The notes below the pieces were generated by a model. That model saw only the letters and a program-made list of their open reading frames with translations. It made no database searches and was not told where the DNA came from. A program made the translations under genes and the position numbers. Below, in pieces: positions 37,584 through 49,300 of a DNA stretch of 64,000 nucleotides (positions are counted from its first letter, which is position 1; each line of letters starts with the position of its first letter). Source of the DNA: Aquilaria yunnanensis (Eukaryota > Streptophyta > Magnoliopsida > Malvales > Thymelaeaceae); assembly GCA_039654915.1 (NCBI GenBank), contig CM077594.1:105104893-105168892 (forward strand), given 5' to 3'.

Positions 37584-39528
37584 ATTGAAAAATTATACGG
37601 TAACAAATATGTCAGTCCTTATCCTATCACATCATAGTCTATCTAAATTTATCTGTTTCTTTAAGATATATCCAATTGCTTAATCATTCTTTTTTCAAAA
37701 TTGATATGCATTCCAAAAGTTTCTATATGTTTATTTATACTCATTTGCTAAAGTAGTTTTCTTATCCTTTTAGTTTGAAAAAAAATTGACATAAATATGA
37801 TATACGCATGTACGTGCACATATATGCAATGACAAAATGATTTGTTGGGTATGAAAAGAGATGATAAAAGTGTGCACAAGTGGACAGAAGTCATTTTGTG
37901 TGTGTGTTTTGGAGTTTGAAATTTGCACGTTTATGAATAAAGAGAATCAAATTCACTAAATCACACCAAATAGCAAATGTTTTTAGCTATTATGTAAAAT
38001 AAAGTTAATTATATTCATTCATTATGAGGTTAGCTAAGAATGGACATGATCCTTGTTCATAAAATATTACATTTTTCAAATTAACCCTTATTATCCTTAA
38101 AAAAAAAATTCATCACGTCATTTCCCTAATAATTTTTTTGGATTGAGGAAAGAGGAAGTGAGTGAGAGGGAAATTAGTATAACTCTCTTATTTGGATATG
38201 AGGAAATAGAAGAAAAGAATGAGTTATTATGAGTTATTATCCTTTCACTTCCCTTCTTTATATGTTTTTTTCATCTTTCCAAATTGAGGAAAATAACTTA
38301 TCCATCCTTTTTTTTTTACCTTTCATCTATTTTCCTTTCTTTATTAATTGTATCCAAACAAACCCTAAATCACATTTCTCTCATCCAACCATCGTCAATG
38401 GTGTTTTCTAGACAACAGAACTTCTTTTTCTCTTGCCTGCTACCATTTTCAAACAAAGTTACTGGTGGTGTGCTCTCTGGAATGACAACATCACCCACAT
38501 TTCCATTGTCAAATCTAGTCATCGTTGGCAGATCAAATCCAAAGAAAGACATGTTCATCGTGTAAATTGGAATAAGAAATGTGGTCATCGCTTTCGTTGC
38601 TTCACCATAATTGAAGTGGTGGTGATGTTGTAATGTCACTTTCTACCCGTTTAATCTTGATAGAGACTAATGGTAATTCGAACAACTCTAGGTCACACTC
38701 GTCGATTTTAGCATCAAATTTTGGAAAATCAGTGAAGAGAGTACGCCCTCGGTGATCTGTCATGCAAAAAAAAAAAAACTAATTTGTTTGGTTCAAATGT
38801 AGATTAAGCTAGATTACTTTTCAATGTTTTGCAATCCCTAGGCCCATATGTTCCACAACTCACCTTATTTTACACGAAAATTGTAAATTTTCGATCTAGG
38901 TTACTATGTACTTTTCTAGTTTATGGAATCCATGGCATTGAAATACATGGTAGAGCTTAGCATCACCGACATTATACACCTATAGGGCCACCTTTTCCCT
39001 TTGTCCAAACTAGCCTCCACCATTGACCAATTATCGCTAAATATCCCTTTGCCTAGCCCACATATTTATAGTTCTAAGCCCTCTACCACATCTTCATTGT
39101 CCATCTTCCATCTAACAATAGATAGCCCTTTACGAGCTATCCAAGTCGTCAAGATGGATTTGGTAATCATGATGCAGGCTTACCCGTGGCTAATGTCACC
39201 TTGGCACCATTTCAGCTGGTGTTTGAAAAAAAGTGACATGGCCTTCCAGAAGACATGCGACCCTATATTTCCAAGTTTGCTTAAAAAAATCCAGAGTTCA
39301 TTGGTGGATTCGATATGGCGACCAAAAAGAAATAGGGTGGTCATAGGGTGTGGATGAGGTTGCAGCTGGGGTAGTGGCAACAGGAGATGGGCAAGGCAGC
39401 GTGGGTAAGGGAAGGGTCAAATCACGAGTTGCCTGGTTTCAATCTCTAATGGTAGGTAAGTTACAAATTTATTAAATGGGATGAAGTTGGATTAGAACTC
39501 TAAACCATGTCAAAATGAACCTTGGTCA

Positions 39529-39633
39529 ATGTAAGAAGTTGAAAGACGTAAATACAACTTAAAATGTAAGAAGTTGAAAGACTTAAGTACAACTTAAAAT
39601 GTAAGAAGTTGAAAGACTTAAGTACAACTTAAG
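39529..39633. repeat. 35-bp tandem repeat, three copies
   Basis: Three head-to-tail copies start with atgtaagaagttgaaag. Copies 2 and 3 are almost identical and copy 1 differs at two bases. Confidence 0.92.
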
Positions 39634-41297
39634 TCCAACAACCCTAGATTTACATATTACTTTAGACACCTTTACATATTTTTTTACACTTTTTACATAT
39701 TTATTCATAAACTTTTACAAATTTATTGAGACACTTTTATTTCTAAATAGAACATGATATCTGCATATTACTTCAGACACATGTAGAATTTCATTGAGAC
39801 ATTTTTACTTATTACTTCAACTACTTGTATTTCTGGAAAAAAAAATTGTCTATATATTGCATCACATACTTCAATAGATTTTGCAGGTAATTTCACTTAT
39901 TGTTTAAGACATTCTTATTTCTAAAGATAACAAGTTCCTTAAATGTTGCTCCATTCATTTGTACATATATTGCATCACACTATTTACATGTTATTTCAGA
40001 CACTTTCACATATCCATTCAAACAATTTTACTTATTTTTTTAGTCATTTTATTTATGAAAAGAATAAAATATCTACCTATTATTTTAGATACTTCTATAC
40101 TTTGATATACCATTTTTTTGAAGATAAAAATTATTTGAATATTGTTTGAAAAGAATAAATTGTATAGATATTGTTTCAAACATTTTTACTTATTACATTA
40201 GGCATTTTTGCATCTTCATCTTAGACACTCATACAGATTGTTTCGATGTATAATTTCATGATGAAGATGAAAGATAAATGACCCAACACTGGCATGAAGT
40301 AGTAACAACTGACATGAATAAAAAGTGAAGACCTTAGGGCCATCACCAAAAAGGTTTAAAGGCGATGATCGGCAGATCTAGAGGTTGGTGATGACAATGT
40401 GAATTGAAGATAAACGATAATGGTGAGATTTGAATGTGAGTGACAATCAATAAGATTTGGAGCTAGCAACATATTCGAAACAAACAAAGATGGCTAGATT
40501 TAGAGGCAAGCGACAATCAATACAATCTAGAAGTAAACGATGTGATTTGGAAGTGAGCATTAACTATAAGATCCGGTAGTGAATGATAATGGTGCAGTCC
40601 AGAAATGAACGATGACTACAAGATCTTGAGTCAATGATCAGCTAAAGAAGTTACGATTCATAGGCAATAATTGGTTGAAAAAACTTTAGTTTAGATGTGA
40701 TGAATGTTCAGCAACAACGATGACCATGACAATGGTGATGTAAGGTTTCTAGAGGGAGAGCAAGAGTTTTGGTTCATAGGCAATTCGAACAAATTTTGAG
40801 ATAAGTAGTAGTTTATATATGGAAAGTTAATAACGAATTAGTTTGTTTGATTAGACATATATCTACAATATAGTAAATAACTAATAATTAACACCTAAAA
40901 ATTTATGAGTTATGCAATTATTGTTGTTCATAGCTCCATCGAGAACAATGATAGAATAAGGACCTAAATTGACATACATATATAATTCACCCAAGTAGTA
41001 GAATCCACAAATCTATAAAGTATATATATCCTTACTTGTATTCAAATCCTTTCACATATGTCTCCATCAATTGGATTAGGTATTTTCCCCTTTCTTTCGA
41101 CTTGTTTTCAAGCATTTGTGAAGTTAAAAGAAATGCCACCTAAGTGGATTTTCTTTTTCCCAATACTTTGAAATTATAATTTGTATTGATTTTAGATAAA
41201 TAAGGGGAAAAAATAAAAAACTATCTTACACCTGAATAAAGAAAAGAGCAATATTTTAAAAAACAATTTATTATTCAATGTACGATTAAGATACGAT

Positions 41298-41446
41298 GCC
41301 CTGTTTGATATTAATGTTAGCAATAGTATTATAGTTTTAAAAAAGATATCTAAGAGTATCTTTTATCTTTTGTGCTTGGATCTCCATAATTAATAAATTA
41401 TCTAAAACTTTAACACCAATTATAAAAGCTTTTCCTAAACGGGCCT
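41298..41446. mobile_element. Small Tourist-like MITE candidate
   Basis: The ends gccctgtttgatatt and, on the other strand, gcccgtttagga form imperfect inverted repeats about 150 bp apart. A similar element (44348-44489) carries gtccccatttgacatt and ggcccaattgg ends and shares the ttttaaaaa-tatctaa phrase. The ends resemble those of PIF/Harbinger MITEs. No clean target duplication was found. Confidence 0.4.
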
Positions 41447-41791
41447 AAGTTTACCGATATAAACTTTTAATAATCATATGCTTATACGTGTGGATTTAAT
41501 TTTTGTCATATCCTATTTGCCAACTAAATGGTGTAGGAAACAATGTGATATTTGTTTTAATTTTAAAGAGGACTTGTGAACTGATAGAAGAACCATAAAA
41601 TAAAATAGAACCAATGGTCATAACTATAAATATAAAGAAATGAGGTTGGTGCAAGTTTGGCCAAATTTATACTTTCTTCACAGACAAACTCATTTAGGTA
41701 TATTTGAGACTTATGTTAGCTTTTTCTTATTTTTCATTAAGTAGTAACTTTCATTAAGTTATAATTTTGTAAGTACTGATTATGAAAGGGT

Positions 41792-41884
41792 ATGCATAAT
41801 GTTGGATTGGATTAATTGAACTTATATCCCTCTCTAAGATGCATAATGTTGGATTGGATTAATTGAACTTATATCCTCTCTAAG
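41792..41884. repeat. 47-bp tandem duplication
   Basis: Two copies (47 and 46 bp) start atgcataatgttggattgg and differ by one C. Confidence 0.93.
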
Positions 41885-42899
41885 ATGTTACATATGATGG
41901 TAGATTAAAGTTCGAGAGCTTAGCATTGTTTTCAAAAGCTTAACCTAATAAGATAAGGAAAAATATATAAACATCTCATTTTGAATATTTTTCATTAAAG
42001 ACAACTTACTTAAACACATTGCTAACAAAATCCCCTTGCAATTAATTTCACTGCACATGGTTATCAAGCCTTCCATTGAGTCAAAAGTCTTAATGCACCG
42101 AAAATACACTTAACTATAAATACATATCCAAGGCTACACTTCCCTTAGGCTATTTAGTTAGCATATGATATCAAGCATTTTATATCATTATTCATGGGTA
42201 TTTAGGTTTCTCTGTGCTTCATCATGAAAGTAGCAACATGGTTTTCATGCACATTAACATTATTCTAGACAATTAATAAGCTCTAATACTATCTATTATA
42301 TAATTTAAAATTAGAAAAAGGTTTAAAAAGTGAAATACCAAAAAGAAATATTTAATAAATGCTTGAGTTTGTAAATAAAACAAAAAAAATGCATAATTAT
42401 ATGCCTTATTAGGTGAAATTTGAAAAGCTGAGTAGAGAGAAGATTAAAATGATAGTTGAGTGAACAAAAATAAATAAACGATTAGAAAAACCATGGAAGC
42501 CATTGTTTTTTGATACTTGGAAACAAAGCGAGAAGAAAATAGTTAAGTGGATAAGAAACCAAAGCAAAAAGAAAAAGAAGTTTAGTATAAAAGAAAGTCT
42601 GAGCTGTGGAGTACGCCATCAAAACTCGATTGCGAAGGACAAGGGTGCATCAGGTGAAATGGCTCATAGTTATGAAAATATCTTAGGTCAATCTTACCAA
42701 AGTTGGATGAAGGACAAGAGAACTTTGAAAAGTAGTAATACTATAAAAATGGTCAATGAATATAGCAACAACTCGTTATTGGAACTGAGATGTTACTTGA
42801 AGGGTATTCTTTAATGCCTGGAGCTTAGCTTTCAATGCAAAAAAACAATAGGGGAATAGGCAACTATCCTAAATAATAGATGACGCATTAAGCCCCATC

Positions 42900-43930
42900 T
42901 AGAGCCATGCCATAATGCCTATGTTTGATGGTCTATGCCATGTCCCCTCCACAATAAAAATAGCAAGAGCATGCTCAGTTAGGATGCAAGGTCAGTTCCC
43001 CATGAGTGATATAGGGGGTTAGTCAGGTTGTGGTGGAAAACAGAATAAATAATCTAATAGTCTCGAGCTAAAATAGTTGTTGAACCAAATTATACTTTCT
43101 TGCTATAATGGAGTGAGCATGAAATGGAGCGTAATGAAAGACATACTCATGTTTTCCCTAACCATATTGACTAGAGGATAAATACTATATAGTAAAGCCA
43201 ATATTCATTCCAAGTGGGATTATTTATCACTAGGTTGAGAAGTCATGTCTAAAAAAGGATGAATTTCATATTAGGTAGAATCATGCAGAAGTTACCCCAT
43301 ACCTAAGTATTCAAGAATAAATGCATAGCTATTTCATTTGCTGCATTGCATTGAGAACAAATTGGCAAAAAGTGTAAATATGTTTAGCACGATTAGTAAA
43401 CGTATGAAAGGTATTTCCAAAGGAATACCTTGAACTTTTGTAGAATACGAAAAACCCTAATATTTTTTTTAAATAGATTGCAAGTGTGGATTATTACCAA
43501 GGAGGCTAGCAAGAGTAAAAGACCTATGAAGTGAATAAGCAGAATTCTTCATGACCTTCATGGCATATGAGTGCTTTCTAAAAGAGGTATTGGAAGCACG
43601 TTGAAAACCAATAAATTGAATCTATTCCCCTGTTTGCAGATAGGGAAGTTAGGTTACAAATTTTGGAAACTTTCAAGTATGGGAAAAACAACTGAAACAA
43701 AAGAATGTTCTAGGCATTTGTATTAGTTATGGTTAAGTATGACATGTGAAGTTGTTTAAATTGAGAGTAAGCATCCAGGTATGCAGATAGATGGTCACAT
43801 GAGACTCCAAGAATCCAATTGTCTTTCCAAAAGTTTGAGTGTGTGCAACTTGAGTAGGTTTGATAATTCAGAGAATTGAAAAAATCAACAAATTGATTTG
43901 AAAAAAAAATAGACCTTTGAATTTTCAAAT
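42900..43930 (-). pseudogene. Second LINE remnant (ORF2 C-terminal part)
   Basis: On the minus strand, broken frames give pieces typical of the end of plant LINE ORF2: NFWKDNWILG (43840-43815 region), then KFKVFLWKYLSYV, then a zinc-binding stretch LPICSQCNAANEIAMHLFLN (about 43370-43310) that fits the C-x2-C...H-L-F pattern of zf-RVT. Stops and frameshifts are frequent. Boundaries are approximate. It is a separate copy from the one at 3.1-12.3 kb and lies on the other strand. Confidence 0.6.
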
Positions 43931-45533
43931 TGCTTACAGTTTCTTTTCTTTAAAAGACAAACTTGCATCTGCCCCCATTTTCTACTACTATATCTTATTG
44001 AAACTCATTCTATAAAGTTTTAAAATGGTTACATATGTTAAGATTTGAAGTTTGCCAATGCAAAAAAATGATGGATATTATATAATAAATCAATAAGTCC
44101 AGTCATAGTTTTCACTACTATTTTTTAATCTTATTATAGAATGTTTGATTACTAATTCTTATTTCCATGTACATTTTTCATCTAATTATATGTTGGCAAA
44201 AAAAGTTTTTCTATTAATGTAATCTGTTTCATTTTAATATTTATTTAACAGAATATGATTTTGGATTATTTTAAGTGATAAAATTCAAAGGAAATTCACA
44301 TGGTTTTTAATATATAAAAAAATCCACTTATGGTAGTATTTACTAAAGGCCCAATTGGAAATAATTTTTGTGATTAACGTTAGAGTTTTATATAATTTTT
44401 TAATAATAAAGCTAAAATCGCTAAACTAAAAACTATAAGTTGCCCTTAGATAAACTTTTTAAAATTCTAATGCTAATGTCAAATGGGGACTAAATTGGTT
44501 AGTCCAATTGGTTGTCAAGTGGATCCCATTTTCCTAATTGATATGCAAAGACTCTTGCATCACAATTTGTCATAATGATTTGGACCTTTTAATTTTGCTC
44601 CACTTCATTTTAAATTAAATTAGTTGTATTGATTAGTTTTATTTTTATATAAATTAAATGTTTGTGCAAACTATCAAGTGATGAAAACCTTACTAATTGC
44701 AATATGCCTATCTTAACGCTTGAAAGAAAGTTAGCAATAAGACTAAAATTGCTACTTCATCTAATCAAGCCTTATTTAAGTTTATAAGTCAAATGATTCA
44801 AGATCATACTCCAACTTTTTTATGCTATGTGTTGAGAGGAAGTCTTTTAAAAAAACAAGTTTTGCAATTAGTAATTGTTCCATTGACCGTTTAGAAGTAG
44901 ATAACAAAGACCACAAATGTTAGAGCTCTTAATCTAACCAATTCTTGGTGACGCATGAACAACTTCATGCATTCAATGTTTCTATCATTAGTGCCAATTT
45001 CAATAATAAACAATCATCTTAGACATGACAATGGAAGCAACAAATCCTATTAGATTTAGAGACTTCAACTCTTACTTTAGTTGATGAAAATCTTTGGATG
45101 TAACTTTAGCAAAGTAATAACAGTCGCTTTCATTAGATGATTTATTCAATAAAGCCGATTTCACTAGGAATCGAACATGTCAATCAAGACAATGAAAGCA
45201 ACAAGCTTTACAGAAATTTAGAGGATTTAAAACTTTTTTACCAAATTTAGAGGATTTAAAACTTTTTAAAATCTTTAAAGTCTTTTTTTTCCCGTTTGAG
45301 AGCTCTCCAAACATGCTCAATTCCATCAATCTTGCTGCAAGAAAAGGAGATTTCTCTCTTTTTTTTTTAAATTACTCTCTTGCCATTCTTATATATAATA
45401 CTGATTACCATAAAATTTCAAAAAGTAACTTTAAATATTTTTTGTAAACAAATTATTTTAATTAATTTTTCTTTTTATTAGATAAGTTCAAATTAATAAA
45501 AAATACTTTCATTTTGCAACAATACTTTGAAAT
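43931..45533. other. Intergenic, AT-rich
   Basis: No gene is recognised. It contains a small MITE-like element (44348-44489) and a short direct repeat of aatttagaggatttaaaac near 45215-45262. Confidence 0.5.
44348..44489. mobile_element. Small Tourist-like MITE candidate, copy 2
   Basis: This is about 140 bp with ends ggcccaattgg and, on the other strand, gtccccatttgac. The internal phrase resembles the element at 41298 in inverted orientation. No target duplication could be confirmed. Confidence 0.4.
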
Positions 45534-45542
45534 TATATTTTA

Positions 45543-45991
45543 GGGTTAATTACAACTTATCCCCTGAGATTTTGGTAAAACTACACTTTGCACCCTCTTG
45601 TTTATAAAATATATACTATACCCTCTATCTTTTTAATGTAGTGCAACAACAACTTTTGGAATTTTAATTCAGACTACACGATTGTCATCTTCAAGTAATT
45701 TCAATATATATAGTTTTTTTTATAATTAATTGACATTCATAAAATACTATTTTAGAAATTGAAAGAAATACAAAAAGAAAAAAATTGATAATTTGAAATA
45801 TCCATTAACTGTAAAAAAAAAAATTATACAGATTGAAATTACAAAAAAATAGTTATTATAATATCTAAATTAAGATTTCAGAAATTGCTGTCGAACTGTA
45901 TTAAAAAGATAGAGGAAAAAGTATATATTTCTGAAATAAAAGGAATAAAATGTAATTTTAACTAAACCTCACGGACAATTGTAATTATCCC
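45543..45991. mobile_element. Long-TIR fold-back element with 9-bp target duplication
   Basis: This 449-bp element is flanked by a perfect 9-bp repeat, tatatttta (45534-45542 and 45992-46000). The left end (gggttaattaca, then aaatatatact and cctctatctttttaat) matches the reverse complement of the right end over about 170 bp. It has no coding capacity. Perfect 9-bp duplications and long TIRs point to the Mutator superfamily. It ends about 370 bp before the GYF gene start, so it lies close to that promoter. Confidence 0.85.
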
Positions 45992-46164
45992 TATATTTTA
46001 AACTTCAGTAAATTAATAATAATTTTATATAAAAATAGTGTACATGATAATACAATTAATTTAATTTAAAACGAAGTGGCCGTTTGTCATATCCAAAACC
46101 AGAACCGCGGAAAAAAGAAAATTAATCACACGGTTGTTCTGATCAAAACTCCCAAAATCCTTAA

Positions 46165-46210
46165 CCCACTTTCTCTCTCCCTCTCCTCTCCTCTCCTCTC
46201 CTCTCTCCAA
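46165..46210 (+). promoter_or_regulatory. Pyrimidine-rich leader (Y-patch type) of the GYF gene
   Basis: A long CT run (ctctcctctcctctcc) lies about 150-190 bases before the GYF start codon. Such runs are common around plant transcription starts and in 5' leaders. No TATA box is evident. Confidence 0.45.
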
Positions 46211-46362
46211 ATTCACAAACCCTAGCGATCTCTCTCTTTCCCCGCGCGATCGTAATCCTTCTCTCGTCGCTCTAGCCAATCTGCCATAAGTCTTTGCGCA
46301 CAATAGTTTCGATTCCTCTAGATCCATCTCCGCTGCTGTTCTCTAGATTTTCGTGATTGAAG

Positions 46363-49300
46363 ATGGCCGACGGCAAGCTCGATCTGTCCGCTGATCTTTT
46401 CTCGACCACCATGGCTGCTGAACTCTCCTCCGTCAAAGGTATTCGCCAATTGTATTTCTCCCTATTCGTCGCCGATTAATTCTAATTTCGAACTGGCACA
46501 TTCAAATTTATCTTTTCCGTCTTTCCATTCTTCTTCCTTTTCGTCCTCTTTTTTGGATTTTATTGATCCTCTCCGTATGTGTTGGAGCTTATCTTTTGGT
46601 CATCTAGCTTTGGAATAGCAGTTCGATTGACTGCTGGTTGGAAGTTCAATATCTCATTATTTTTATTACGACTTGTTATAAGCTGTAGACTGATACTGAT
46701 ATATAATATCGAGTTTATGTATTTTCTAGACAATATTCATCTCTGGGGTGGAATGTCGCATGGCATAGTATGTTGTGTCAATTAATTCCCATATTGGGAA
46801 GAATTTGAAATAGCTTGCACTTAAGAATTGGACTAAATTTCAGTGAACTCTAATCAGAAGGGTTATGTGAATGTAACGGGAATTTCAAGTTTAGAGAGGT
46901 GGACTTTTTATTTTTTATTTTATTTTTTTGTAACTTGCTGTTTTTCTTTGTCTGACTGCGCATTTCTTCGATGCTAGGTGATCCTTGGGGAGGGAATGCT
47001 GATGAGAAGGGGCTTGTGGGATTGCTTGATGAGACAAAAGGTAGTTGTGGTCAGTGCCGTATAAATTTGGCATCATCAGTTACGGAAGGAGTCTAACCAT
47101 GTTCTGATGTTTCCATTGTAGATCAAGCAATTTCAGAGAGCAGTATACCGCTCTCTCCTCAGTGGCTCTATGCTAAACCATTAGATGCAAAGCCATTTGC
47201 TTCCGGAGCGTCCGGGGTATGCCATATTCTTTTTTTGATAGTTTTCCATGCATGACTTTTTCAAACTAGCACAACCAATTCAACTAATCAAAAGTAGTGA
47301 TGAGCATTTAAAGTATGTTGTAGAGTTCAATACTTGAAGCAACTTTTGGTCAATGTTGTTTGTCAGTTTGCCATATTTTTCCTTCTCAATAATCATTGAG
47401 ATTTAACAGGAGTCTCGTGCACCAAATTTGGTGTCCCATGGAATGTCAACAGATCCTGGTCTGAAAGATGCTTGGCGTCTAGATGCATCTCAGGACAAAA
47501 AAGAATGGAGAAGGCCTGTAACTGACGCTGAAGGTGGTCGGCGCTGGCGTGAAGAAGAGAGGGATACTAGCTTGCTTGGTAGAAGGGATCGAAAAAAGGA
47601 AGAGCGTCGCTCAGATGTTACTTCAGGTAGGGATATTTTGGAAAATAGGTCCTTGTCTTCGGATAGATGGCATGATGTTCAGGGTCGTAGTTCTGGACAT
47701 GAATCTAGAAGGGACAGCAAATGGTCTTCAAGGTGGGGTCCTGAAGACAAAGCAAAAGATTTTCTTCCTGATAAAAAGGCAGATGCTGAAAAGGAAGATA
47801 ATCATACAGAAAAACAATCTTTCACTAGTGCTGTTCGTGTGGCCTCTGATCGTGAAAGTGATTCTCGTGATAAATGGAGGCCTCGACACCGTCTAGAAAT
47901 CCACACTGCTGGATCAGCTCCACACCGCAGTACTTTAGGATTTGGTTCGGAAAGGGGCCGAATGGAGGGATCACACATTGGGTTTGCTCCTGGGAGAGGA
48001 AGGCCTAATGTTATTGGCGGCCTTCAAATTGGAAGACCAGCTACATCTGCTCGATTTCTTTCAGTAACTTCTAGCAAGACAGCCTCAGCATGTTTTTACC
48101 CTAGGAGTAAACTTCTTGACATTTACCGTAAACAGAAATGTGCTCCGGAATTTGATATCATCCCTGATGAAATGGATCATGTTTCACCAATAACACAAAC
48201 TGGACTTATTGAGCCTTTGGCGTTTGTTCCTCCTGATGCTGAGGAAGAGGTACAACTTTCCTCTTTTATCAATCTTTATGAGCTACTCCCTCCATCCCAT
48301 TTTACTTGAAATGATTTTTTTTTTATGTCCAAAAAAAGTTGAAACATTTCCTCTTTTTGAAAATTTTAAACAATCAATTTACCCTTTACCCACATTTAAA
48401 CTCTTAATACACAAACCCAAATAAAGATCTTTTTTTAGTCTCTATTCAATCTCTCACTGCACAAAACCCCAAAAAAGAATATTTTCTTTTTTAATTATTA
48501 TTTAAACTCTCACTACAAAAAAAAAAAAAATACAAATTACATATACCTTAATCTTTGTGCCCAGAGAAATGTTTCAAGTAAAATGGGATGAAGGTAGTAT
48601 TGTTCAGCCCTTTGTTTCTCCCCCCCATTTCAGCTTTGACCAGTTCACGTTTTCCAGGTTGTTCTTGGTGATATATGGAAAGGGAAAGTCCCGAGTAGTG
48701 AAGTGTGTAATGTGTCTCAAGGATTGGATTTGTGTTCTAAGGAAAGCATTAATGGTAATCAGGATGTTTCTCTGCAACCAATGATTGGCTATAAATTGCT
48801 AAGATTTCATGTCAATGCTAATTTTTCTGTCTTTATGTTTCCTCCTTTCCCTGCTGCCTCCATCTTCTAGGTTCAAGTGGTTTGACGAAAGAAGAGACAA
48901 ATACGCACTTCAGTGGCCAAGAAAATGTTGAATCTTCTCAGAAGGATGTTATTAATTTGTGTCAAGGGAATGATAGCCGGGATAGGAGCTATTCTGATGT
49001 ACTGAGTGTGGTGAACAAAGGTTAGATAAATCCCTTGTCCTTCCTTGTTCTGGTGGTATCATGCCCCTGGTATCTTCACGTACAATTTGAATGGTTTGGA
49101 TATTGAAAGAAACTGACTATAGTTTTACTGGTAATTGATGCCAGATTCAATGGTCAGTGATTGTGAAGATGTAAAATCCTTTGAGGATCAACAGAGGATG
49201 GATCTGAAATTTCTGAAGTATCCTAGAGCAGAAGATTCAAGATTGACTGAACCTGAGAACCACCTTCCAGAAGACTCAAGTTCTCTATTTGATTTTACGT

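Larger units (their letters stand above)
37584..42899. other. Gene-free repeat-rich region
   Basis: No gene is recognised. Open frames at 38370-38639 (minus), 39001-39357 (plus) and 42503-42814 (plus, 103 residues, lysine-rich) show no family I know. About 39640-40260 is a degenerate tandem of phrases like acacttttacttatta, and about 40350-40640 repeats gatttggaagtgagc-like units. A worn pair of inverted phrases around ggatatgaggaaatag and ctattttcctttct (38190-38345) may be an old MITE. Confidence 0.45.

Noticed and set aside
39640..40260. Regular repeats that might suggest a CRISPR array or satellite
   Set aside because: Units are degenerate, unequal in length and without unique spacers; this is plant nuclear DNA, so a simple decayed tandem region fits better.
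42503..42814. 103-residue lysine-rich open frame
   Set aside because: Composition reflects A-rich DNA, it lies beside a LINE remnant, and no family is recognised.
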